From positions 1-15,315 of the forward strand of contig JANQRM010000490.1 in the NCBI GenBank assembly GCA_028284565.1: DNA of 15,315 nt, read 5' to 3'. A program made the position numbers and the translations under genes. Numbering within the stretch: position 1 is the first letter of the stretch; each line of letters opens with the position of its first letter. The notes under the pieces are model-generated. The model did no database searches. It was not told the origin of the DNA and was given only the letters and a program-made list of their open reading frames with translations. The stretch comes from Anaerolineae bacterium. Lineage in GTDB: Bacteria > Chloroflexota > Anaerolineae > Aggregatilineales > Phototrophicaceae. Shown piece by piece: positions 7,715-14,034 of this stretch.

Positions 7715-9697
7715 TTACGATAGCTTCGATTTAATTTGTTGGGCGATGTAATGTGCAGTCCCCATGATGGAAATCATGGGATTCACGCCTGTTGCGGTGG
7801 GTAATACACTCCCGTCTGCGACGAATAGATTTTTGACTTCGTAGCTCTCACCCGTGGGGTCAATGGCTCCGATTTCTGCACTGCCCCCAATGCGACAGGA
7901 TGACATCTGATGTGCGCTAAAGAGTGCATAGGCATTTGGATGGAGTCCGGCATTCTCGACTCGTTGAATGAAGGAATCGAAACTGCCATTTTGTCCTCTG
8001 GTATAGCTATATTGAGCGTTGTGTCCGGTGTAGACGGTTTTTGCACCCGCCGCATGATGCACCCGTAATGCCTCGACCAACCCCTTTTGCAGATGGGCTA
8101 AATCATAGGGATGGACACGATAATCCAATCGGGAATTGCCTTTGCGGTCTACGGTCACATGCCCACCATGAAAGTCGCGTGTGAGGACGATCACATTTGC
8201 CATATGATGAATGCGCGAGACAAGTTGCTTATGATTCAATGCTGATGTCCACGGCAGGGATGCCGCCGACAAGCCCGGATGTGCCGGGGCTGTTTCCAGA
8301 TAGACTCCGTAGCCCCGTCCATCTAAGTCTGCGAATTGTCGAGAGTAACGCGACATGGGAACACCACGCCACGGCAAGACTTCCTCATCAAATTCGCTAA
8401 ATACGACAGTCACAGGATGGAGGTGTAGATTCGCGCCGATATTGGGATTATGCAAACCAGAGCGTCGGAGAATTGCTGGAGTATTAACTGTACCAGCTGA
8501 AACAACAACAGCTTTTGCTCTGACCGTGACTTCGTAAGATTCACCTTCGGGGTATTGCACTGTGATATTCGCGCCCACTGCTCTACCCGACTCGACATTA
8601 ATGGACTTAACATTGGCATGAACGAGTATCCTCGCACCACGGTCATGGGCATCCTGTAGATAGGTTTTCAGCGTGCCTTGTTTTGCACCAAAGGGACACC
8701 CATAGCCACAGAAACCGCAATCTTCACAACCTTTGACGTTACGTGGAATCACGCCCAGATGATAGTTCAATTGCTCACATCCGCGCGCAAGCATCGAGTT
8801 GTTGGGGTTGGGAATGCTTTCATCGATGTTAACATTCAGACGATGACTCACTGCATCGAAGCTCTGTTGCATAGCAACACTATCTGCGCCATCAAAACCA
8901 TAGTCGCGTGACCATTCCTGTAATACATGGTCGGGTGTGCGGAACGAGGCAGACCAATTGACCGTTGTACCTCCGCCCAGTGTACTGCCTGCTAACACAA
9001 GCATCGCTGTGTCATTCGTTGCTAATGCCCCGCGTCGTTCAAATAACTTGGCGGTGCTTTCGATTTCACGTCCATCGAAGTCTTGCTCATTGTGATACGC
9101 GCCTTTTTCAACAATAACGACATCAAAGCCTGCTTCTGTGAGTTCACCTGCGACCACACCACCGCCTGCTCCAGAACCAATGACGAGTACATCTGTTGTT
9201 AGGACAGTATCACTATCCACCCGCGTGGGATGAATGGTGCGCTGAACCTCTTGTCCACCGGGAGGTCCTTCGTAGTTAAATGACTCCCAAACTGGATTCA
9301 GCTTGTCATCAGGCATATGAGCATAATGGAGGAAGAGAGCTGTGCGTTTGATAGATTGAAAGGCTTTCCGCTTCGTTTCAAGGCGACTATCTCCCCAATT
9401 GAAGAGGAGAGCTTCGCGTTCCTCGAATGTCATGTCCTCAAATGATTTTTGGATGCCTCCTGTCAGCCGATTGATGATGCCACTATTGAAGGTGCGCATA
9501 AGCAACCGGAACTGCTGTAAATCAAACTGGCTTCTTGTTGTTTCGAGGGTTTCTTCCAACATCTCTGCCACACCATAATCGGAGGCTTTCGTCTGATAAA
9601 GCGCAGAGTTCCCATTTGACGGTATATCCAGTTCAGGAATTAAGGTATCACAGATGAGGGTAAGGATTTGGCGTTCGCGGTCACTCAAGAAGGGCAT
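7715..9697 (-). CDS. FAD-dependent GMC oxidoreductase, long-chain alcohol oxidase type
   Basis: A 660-residue flavoenzyme. Residues 1 to about 140 form a helical domain like gluconate 2-dehydrogenase subunit 3 (LeuSerAspArgGluArgGln, then AspThrLeuIlePro). The FAD Rossmann motif GlySerGlyAlaGlyGlyGly follows at 174-180, with the second GMC signature LeuGlyGlyGlyThrThrValAsnTrp near 240-248. The C-terminal GMC domain has the expected catalytic His596 (HisGlnMetSerSer) and Asn639 (GlyValAsnProMet). A compact Cys324-x2-Cys327-x2-Cys330-x3-Cys334-Pro cluster is inserted, as in long-chain alcohol oxidases. The probable reaction is oxidation of an alcohol or related group with FAD; the substrate and electron acceptor are unknown. 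No export signal is visible. The frame opens at a TTG (9715), but the ATG at 9697 with a purine-rich GAAGAG before it starts closer to the conserved part and is preferred. It converges with the ATPase with no intergenic base. Confidence 0.88.
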   Translation of the reverse strand: MPFLSDRERQILTLICDTLIPELDIPSNGNSALYQTKASDYGVAEMLEETLETTRSQFDLQQFRLLMRTFNSGIINRLTGGIQKSFEDMTFEEREALLFNWGDSRLETKRKAFQSIKRTALFLHYAHMPDDKLNPVWESFNYEGPPGGQEVQRTIHPTRVDSDTVLTTDVLVIGSGAGGGVVAGELTEAGFDVVIVEKGAYHNEQDFDGREIESTAKLFERRGALATNDTAMLVLAGSTLGGGTTVNWSASFRTPDHVLQEWSRDYGFDGADSVAMQQSFDAVSHRLNVNIDESIPNPNNSMLARGCEQLNYHLGVIPRNVKGCEDCGFCGYGCPFGAKQGTLKTYLQDAHDRGARILVHANVKSINVESGRAVGANITVQYPEGESYEVTVRAKAVVVSAGTVNTPAILRRSGLHNPNIGANLHLHPVTVVFSEFDEEVLPWRGVPMSRYSRQFADLDGRGYGVYLETAPAHPGLSAASLPWTSALNHKQLVSRIHHMANVIVLTRDFHGGHVTVDRKGNSRLDYRVHPYDLAHLQKGLVEALRVHHAAGAKTVYTGHNAQYSYTRGQNGSFDSFIQRVENAGLHPNAYALFSAHQMSSCRIGGSAEIGAIDPTGESYEVKNLFVADGSVLPTATGVNPMISIMGTAHYIAQQIKSKLS

Positions 9698-9740
9698 TGG
9701 CTTCTCTTCAATCAAGTTAGGGGTTTATTGTTTCCATTCT

Positions 9741-9746
9741 AGTATA
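9741..9746 (-). promoter_or_regulatory. Possible -10 box for the GMC oxidoreductase gene
   Basis: TATACT on the minus strand lies about 44 bases before the preferred ATG. No good -35 is seen at 16-18 bases, so this rests on the -10 alone. Confidence 0.25.
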
Positions 9747-9762
9747 ACGTGACAAATTCTGC

Positions 9763-9792
9763 TTGAGCGAGAATCTGAGGTACTGATACAAT
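9763..9792 (+). promoter_or_regulatory. Sigma70-type promoter for the DUF6585-like/orphan gene pair
   Basis: TTGAGC (9763-9768), an 18-base spacer and TACAAT (9787-9792), preceded by TGA as in extended -10 elements. Transcription would begin near 9799, exactly at the first in-frame GTG. That argues against the GTG and for the ATG at 9829 as the start codon. Confidence 0.55.
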
Positions 9793-9828
9793 ACAATTGT
9801 GCATTTTTCAGATAATGATGAAAGTTCT

Positions 9829-10644
9829 ATGACCCAAGACACCGTTGCTCCCGATTCCATTTTTGCCGATGACCCCGAATTCGGACGATATATCTCTCAT
9901 CATCCCAGCAACCGCATCCGCTTGATGATTCAAGGAGCATTGCTCTATGGCATCCCCGGCGTATTAATTCAAGTTCCCTTTCTGTCGGTGGAAGATGACA
10001 TTGCCTCCGCCATCTTAGTCGGTTTCTATGCGGCGTTGGCATTGGCAGTCGGATGGTATGTCTTGCATCAGTGGAATCGAGAAGTCGTCGTGTATGAGCA
10101 TGGTTTCACCTTCCGCGAGGGATCGCATACCGCTATTTTCAAATTTGATGAAATCGCAAGTATCCGTCAAAAGGGGGAGCGGATCGCCTATTTTGGATTT
10201 ATCCGACGAGATGTTTACGATATTACACTCAAGACCATTCGTGGCGAAGTCATTAAGTTGACCAATCTCTACACGGATATTCAACAACTTGGCACGAACT
10301 TGGAACGAGGCATTCATCGCACGCTCCGCCCGCGTATTCAACAAACCTTAGCTGAAGGACGACGGGTCGATTTTGGCGAACATCTTGAAGTCAGTCAACA
10401 GGGATTTCACGGCGATGGTACGACACTTAATTGGGAAGACTATGCAGGATATCAACTTGGTGGGGGCAAGTTAGAACTGTTAAATCAGCAACACAGCATT
10501 TGGTTGACGATACCACTTGAGTCACTTTATAATCCGACCTTACTCGTCGAACTGCTACGTGAGCGAAGTCAAGAGAGCCAAGTTGAAGAGAATTTAATCG
10601 AGATTCTTAATGACGACGAGTCTCAATCTACTGCGAGTCAGTAA
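9829..10644 (+). CDS. DUF6585-like membrane protein with PH-like beta-rich domains
   Basis: A 271-residue protein. Two adjacent hydrophobic segments (about 34-52 and 57-79) form a membrane hairpin. They are followed by a beta-rich region beginning ValValValTyrGluHisGlyPheThr and containing PheAspGluIleAlaSerIle. A second similar half has ValAspPheGlyGluHisLeuGluVal, LeuAsnTrpGluAspTyr, and IleTrpLeuThrIlePro followed by AsnPro. This duplicated PH-like layout with a 'Trp at the domain boundary, Asn-Pro near the end' pattern matches my memory of DUF6585. It is probably a membrane-anchored cytoplasmic protein of unknown role. The frame opens at GTG 9799, but the promoter places transcription start there, so ATG 9829 (weak GAAAG upstream) is chosen. 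The tail is rich in Glu, Gln and Ser. The next gene starts 5 bases after its stop, suggesting translational coupling. Confidence 0.8.
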   Translation: MTQDTVAPDSIFADDPEFGRYISHHPSNRIRLMIQGALLYGIPGVLIQVPFLSVEDDIASAILVGFYAALALAVGWYVLHQWNREVVVYEHGFTFREGSHTAIFKFDEIASIRQKGERIAYFGFIRRDVYDITLKTIRGEVIKLTNLYTDIQQLGTNLERGIHRTLRPRIQQTLAEGRRVDFGEHLEVSQQGFHGDGTTLNWEDYAGYQLGGGKLELLNQQHSIWLTIPLESLYNPTLLVELLRERSQESQVEENLIEILNDDESQSTASQ

Positions 10645-10649
10645 GTGAT

Positions 10650-11150
10650 ATGACGTTGAAACCAGAAGGGATAATTGATAGTCAAGAAATTTTTGAAGAA
10701 ATTTCCGTGATTATCAATCGTCTCAAACATGAAACCTGTTGGCAACATACAAGAGGCTATTTAGGCGTATACCAACTTGATTTTGGTGAAAAAGTAGAAT
10801 TTGGTCCTAGCTTACTTGGTAGTTATTGGATAAGTACGGATTGGAACGATTTTATTGTCAAAAATAAACACGATGCAACTTTGATAGATACTCGTGATAT
10901 AGACATAAACGAGCCAGGGGTAATCGAACAAATTAAGGTAATTCTAGATGAGTTTATTGGCAAAAGCATAACAGCGATACATATGGACTATGATATGCTT
11001 ACCCTTCAATTATCATTGGGTGAAGAGTTGACATTTGAAATCATTCCGACGGATGAAGATGATTTCCCTTATTGGCTGATCCTTTTTCCAGATAAAAAGT
11101 CACTGAAAGTTGGCAGAGGGCGAACTTATTCCTATCAAATGGATAAGTAA
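10650..11150 (+). CDS. AT-rich orphan protein, small beta-rich domain
   Basis: A 166-residue protein I cannot name. No signal peptide or membrane segment is visible. The N-terminal third is helical in character (IlePheGluGluIleSerValIleIleAsnArgLeu). Residues 106-160 read as a compact beta domain: IleThrAlaIleHisMetAsp, LeuThrLeuGlnLeuSerLeuGly, LeuThrPheGluIleIlePro, then a TyrTrpLeuIleLeuPhePro strand. The alternation 'alternating strand, Gly-Glu turn, strand, Pro-rich acidic loop, Trp strand' is common among small proteins near toxin-immunity loci and the DUF6188-like group, but this is only a resemblance. Base composition is visibly richer in A and T than the flanking genes, a possible sign of recent acquisition. 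It starts 5 bases after the preceding gene without a strong Shine-Dalgarno, so it is probably coupled to it, and ends 3 bases from the convergent kinase stop. Confidence 0.75.
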   Translation: MTLKPEGIIDSQEIFEEISVIINRLKHETCWQHTRGYLGVYQLDFGEKVEFGPSLLGSYWISTDWNDFIVKNKHDATLIDTRDIDINEPGVIEQIKVILDEFIGKSITAIHMDYDMLTLQLSLGEELTFEIIPTDEDDFPYWLILFPDKKSLKVGRGRTYSYQMDK

Positions 11151-11153
11151 TGA

Positions 11154-12074
11154 TTATGGTTCAAGCTCTTTTAAAGCAACAAAGGCACGGATTTCGATTT
11201 GACGATATTCATCATCCCAATCTTCCCCTTGTACTTCAGCAATGAGGCTTCTTTTGATTTCCTCGTGCAATCGCCAGCGAATGAAGGGGATAATCATGCT
11301 CATATCAACATCATTGCAAAGTGGATTGTTGTCACAATAGGCACGGATATAATGTTGCGCGCGGTCTCGATGGAGATCATCGCCTGTGGAAACTTTGCAA
11401 AATTCCCAGACTGACCATGCCAATTCTTCCAGATACCAATCGATTCGACTCTCATCCCAATCGAGAACACCTGTGATGTTTCCGTCTTGTGTCAAAATAT
11501 TCCCCCGATAGTAATCCCCATGCACCGCCCCTTTGATTAGAGATGTGCCGCTGTCGATGGAGGCACGCCACTCATCGAGTTGTGGGTCTTGAATTTCAGG
11601 TGGCAATTCGATTTCATTGTTGTCCGCATCTATCATTTCTGACTTAGCTGGATAGGGAGGCATCCCCCATTCATGTGACTTCAGATGAATCTGCGCCAAC
11701 AATTTTGCGCTGGCTTGTCTCAAACTCTCATCATCTCGATTTAGGGTTTCACCTTCAATATAGGGCTGAATGATAACTGGTTGCCCCTCATAGATCATCA
11801 GCGTGTCACCGTCTTTTGTAAGTAATGGGGCAACGACTTGTGGAATGCTTGCTACTAAGTAACGAGCAAATTTGTATTTCCAACGCAATCTATCTGCATC
11901 GCGCCATGCTGGACTGATACGAACAACAACCCAGCCTCGATTCGATTTGGCACGCCACACGTCACACTCATAGCCACCTGTCAGTTGGGTAAAGTCGGTA
12001 AGTTGACCCAGTTGATATGTGGTAGTGACTTGATGAATTAAGTCTGAAGATAAGGAAAGTGCTGAGTGAGTCAT
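11154..12074 (-). CDS. APH-fold phosphotransferase (aminoglycoside/homoserine/choline kinase family)
   Basis: A 306-residue ATP-dependent small-molecule kinase. An N-terminal lobe carries LeuThrGlyGlyTyrGluCysAspValTrp (about 31-40), the glycine-loop equivalent of the fold, and ValValValArgIleSer. A linker, ValIleIleGlnProTyrIleGluGlyGlu (100-109), is followed by the catalytic loop His185-Gly-Asp187-Tyr-Tyr-Arg-Gly-Asn192 (Brenner motif HxDxxxxN) and the metal-binding Asp205-Trp-Asp207. All key residues are intact, so it should be active. The family covers antibiotic inactivation as well as metabolite phosphorylation; the substrate cannot be told from sequence. The length is usual for the family. 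No strong Shine-Dalgarno is seen before the ATG. It is divergent from the E2/JAB/E1 operon across a 149-base gap, so a regulatory link is possible but unproven. Confidence 0.87.
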   Translation of the reverse strand: MTHSALSLSSDLIHQVTTTYQLGQLTDFTQLTGGYECDVWRAKSNRGWVVVRISPAWRDADRLRWKYKFARYLVASIPQVVAPLLTKDGDTLMIYEGQPVIIQPYIEGETLNRDDESLRQASAKLLAQIHLKSHEWGMPPYPAKSEMIDADNNEIELPPEIQDPQLDEWRASIDSGTSLIKGAVHGDYYRGNILTQDGNITGVLDWDESRIDWYLEELAWSVWEFCKVSTGDDLHRDRAQHYIRAYCDNNPLCNDVDMSMIIPFIRWRLHEEIKRSLIAEVQGEDWDDEYRQIEIRAFVALKELEP

Positions 12075-12134
12075 CAGGTGTATTCATTCAAATGAGTTCA
12101 CCAAAGAATAAATAGAGATTCATTCGCTCGCTAG

Positions 12135-12143
12135 TGGTAAAAT
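12135..12143 (+). promoter_or_regulatory. Possible extended -10 promoter for the E2/JAB/E1 operon
   Basis: TGG followed by TAAAAT resembles an extended -10 (TGnTATAAT). It would give a leader of about 74 bases before the E2 ATG. No clear -35 was seen. The same gap holds two copies of ATTCATTC (12082-12089 and 12118-12125) and an overlapping small palindrome (TCATT, CA, AATGA). These could be operator half-sites shared with the divergent kinase gene. Confidence 0.35.
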
Positions 12144-12223
12144 AAGTAGCCTTGCTCTGGACACGTTTTCATTTTCGCAATACAGTTATAGGGAAAGTTT
12201 CGTAACCTGACTCGGAGAACACT

Positions 12224-12697
12224 ATGTCGAATTGGTGGGGAACACGCAAAAATGTGTCGTCCCGGTTGATATGGGAAGTAGAAGCGATGAAGGCAACCTT
12301 TGGGAATACCTTCAAGCTCATCGTCCCACCCTTTGGGGGCTTGCTGTATTGGCAAGGCTATGTCGAGATTAATATGTCGATTTTAGACCAACCGGAACAT
12401 ACGCTGAAGATTGTGTATCCCAAAGAATACCCCAACCGTCCCGCCGAAGCCTATTGCATCCGCCCCCGCATCTATAGCGAAAAACATCAATATGAAGATG
12501 GACAACTCTGCCTTTTTAATCCAAAAGATGGCGAGCAATATGGCTGGAATCCGAGCAAATCAACAGCAGTCACAGTGGCAGGTTGGGCAGTGCAATGGCT
12601 CTATGCCTACTATACTTGGCGGTCTACAGGTAAGTGGCCCGGCATTGAAGAACGGGTAAAATCGAGTACCCCCTTACCGCGACGACGTGGGAGATAG
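12224..12697 (+). CDS. Prokaryotic E2-like ubiquitin-conjugating enzyme
   Basis: A 157-residue UBC-fold protein. The strand LeuLysIleValTyrPro leads into TyrPro at 69-70, matching the E2 'YPxxxP' turn. Next come a His88-containing segment and AspGlyGlnLeuCys96LeuPhe, which fits the E2 active site (HxxxDGxLCL in bacterial families). TrpAsnProSer (108-111), TrpAlaValGlnTrpLeuTyrAlaTyr and ThrGlyLysTrpProGly (135-140) are C-terminal landmarks of bacterial E2 proteins found beside JAB and E1 genes. Cys96 should carry the modifier as a thioester; the only other cysteine is Cys78. The tail is basic (ProLeuProArgArgArgGlyArg), unlike the acidic partner tails. GGAG at 12214-12217, 6 bases before the ATG, supports the start. 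It is the first gene of the operon, and its stop lies 5 bases before the preferred JAB start. Confidence 0.88.
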   Translation: MSNWWGTRKNVSSRLIWEVEAMKATFGNTFKLIVPPFGGLLYWQGYVEINMSILDQPEHTLKIVYPKEYPNRPAEAYCIRPRIYSEKHQYEDGQLCLFNPKDGEQYGWNPSKSTAVTVAGWAVQWLYAYYTWRSTGKWPGIEERVKSSTPLPRRRGR

Positions 12698-12702
12698 TGG
12701 CA

Positions 12703-14034
12703 ATGACGGAAGAGGTCGATTTTCTCAAATTAATGCAACTGGAAATGAATGTCTTATCCAGACGATTACGAGGCATGGCGATGATTTCACGCGGGATTGT
12801 TCCGAATTTGGTCTTAGCACAACGAGTCGTGGACAAGATGCGTTCCGCTGCTAGTCAGTTCCTTGCCGATGAAACCGGTGAGGCGATGATCGGCTTAATT
12901 GTCGAGAATGACACGCCGGAAGGGTTGCCGACGATTTATGTGCTGGATACGATTTCCCCCGATGAAACTGCTGTCCGTCGCTCACACACTTTCCAGCAAG
13001 GCGATAACCTACAAGATGAAATTATCTGGTGGTTGCAAGAGAACTGGTATATGTATCGAGAGCAGAAGCGCGGTACAGATGAACTAAGTGACCGCTTCGA
13101 TGTACCCTTAAGTTATGTTGGCGATTGGCATAAACAGCCCGGCTCCATGATTCAACCAAGTCATGGCGATTTAATGACCGCGCTCTCTTGGTTGGATGAT
13201 CCTGAAAACAATATGGAATACCTGCTTGTCCCCATCGTCACAGTCGGACACGCACCCATCATTGGAATGTCCGATGTCAAAGTGAATTACATCACCTCTG
13301 ACATGGATGACGGGACATTCATGCGAGTCGATTGGTGGTATATCCATCAAGATGTGCGTGTCTTCCAACCCCTCCATCCGGTGGTTACACCCAATGAAGA
13401 GTTGCCCCAGATGATGAAATACTCATGGCATCTTGTCCATGAAGGACGTGCGGGCGAAGAAATTGTCGCGCTGGAATATGACGGTTGCTGGGTGTCGTCC
13501 CTGATTTTATGGGAAGCGGATGAAGAAGTACCCTTAGAAGTTGGCTTTATCATCGCACGAGCTGGCGCACGCAAATTGATTTTGCTGATTACCGAGTCGG
13601 ATTATCCTGAGACTCCACCCGATGCCTACGTCGCAGATTCCTATCAAGGGCTGAATTTGTCAGATGAATATGAGGCTTTCAAAGGCTTATGGGAACGCTC
13701 AGAAAAAATTGATGTCCCTGATTTTGAGTGGGATGCAACCATGCGCTTGATTGACTTTGTTCATGCCATAGAAGACCATGTGGGCATCGAGCGACCTGAA
13801 CGAGAACGGGTGGTGATTCCTGTAGAAGAAGATGGGAGTGATGTATCTGCCGATTCTGATGAAGAAACGGACGAAACCCGCAACGAAATGGAAGCCGAGT
13901 TCGTAGAAGAAGATGAAGACGCAATCGAGGGTGCAGTTGAAGAATCCAATCAGGAGATCGTCAAAACCTTAGACGACTTGACAGACCTCGAACCCGAAGA
14001 TGTTGATGAAACCAGCAAGGAAGAAACACCATGA
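12703..14034 (+). CDS. JAB/JAMM (MPN) protein fused to an E2/RWD-like domain and acidic tail
   Basis: A 443-residue protein. After a helical N-terminus, the JAB domain (about 35-195) shows Glu57 in GluThrGlyGluAlaMetIleGly and GlyAspTrp-His143-Lys-Gln145-Pro-Gly, with Ser153 and Asp156. The spacing is that of the JAMM zinc-metalloprotease motif (E, HxH, seven residues, S, two residues, D), but the second His is Gln145. Intact JAMM proteins cleave isopeptide bonds or process ubiquitin-like precursors; activity here is uncertain. Residues about 240-361 look like a second UBC/RWD fold: paired strands, then IleThrGluSerAspTyrProGluThrProPro, then a Trp plus helix. No cysteine follows the YP turn. 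The last 75 or so residues are strongly acidic and probably disordered. A GTG at 12697 overlaps the E2 stop, but GGGAG at 12689-12693 fits the ATG at 12703 (9-base spacer). Its stop overlaps the E1 ATG by 4 bases. Confidence 0.85.
   Translation: MTEEVDFLKLMQLEMNVLSRRLRGMAMISRGIVPNLVLAQRVVDKMRSAASQFLADETGEAMIGLIVENDTPEGLPTIYVLDTISPDETAVRRSHTFQQGDNLQDEIIWWLQENWYMYREQKRGTDELSDRFDVPLSYVGDWHKQPGSMIQPSHGDLMTALSWLDDPENNMEYLLVPIVTVGHAPIIGMSDVKVNYITSDMDDGTFMRVDWWYIHQDVRVFQPLHPVVTPNEELPQMMKYSWHLVHEGRAGEEIVALEYDGCWVSSLILWEADEEVPLEVGFIIARAGARKLILLITESDYPETPPDAYVADSYQGLNLSDEYEAFKGLWERSEKIDVPDFEWDATMRLIDFVHAIEDHVGIERPERERVVIPVEEDGSDVSADSDEETDETRNEMEAEFVEEDEDAIEGAVEESNQEIVKTLDDLTDLEPEDVDETSKEETP

Noticed and set aside
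9799..9828. GTG start for the DUF6585-like gene
   Set aside because: It coincides with the predicted transcription start of a good promoter and has no ribosome-binding site; the ATG at 9829 is better.
12411..12659. 82-codon overlapping frame inside the E2 gene as a hidden modifier gene
   Set aside because: It is in another frame of a well-supported E2, has no ribosome site, is not beta-grasp-like and does not end in glycine.
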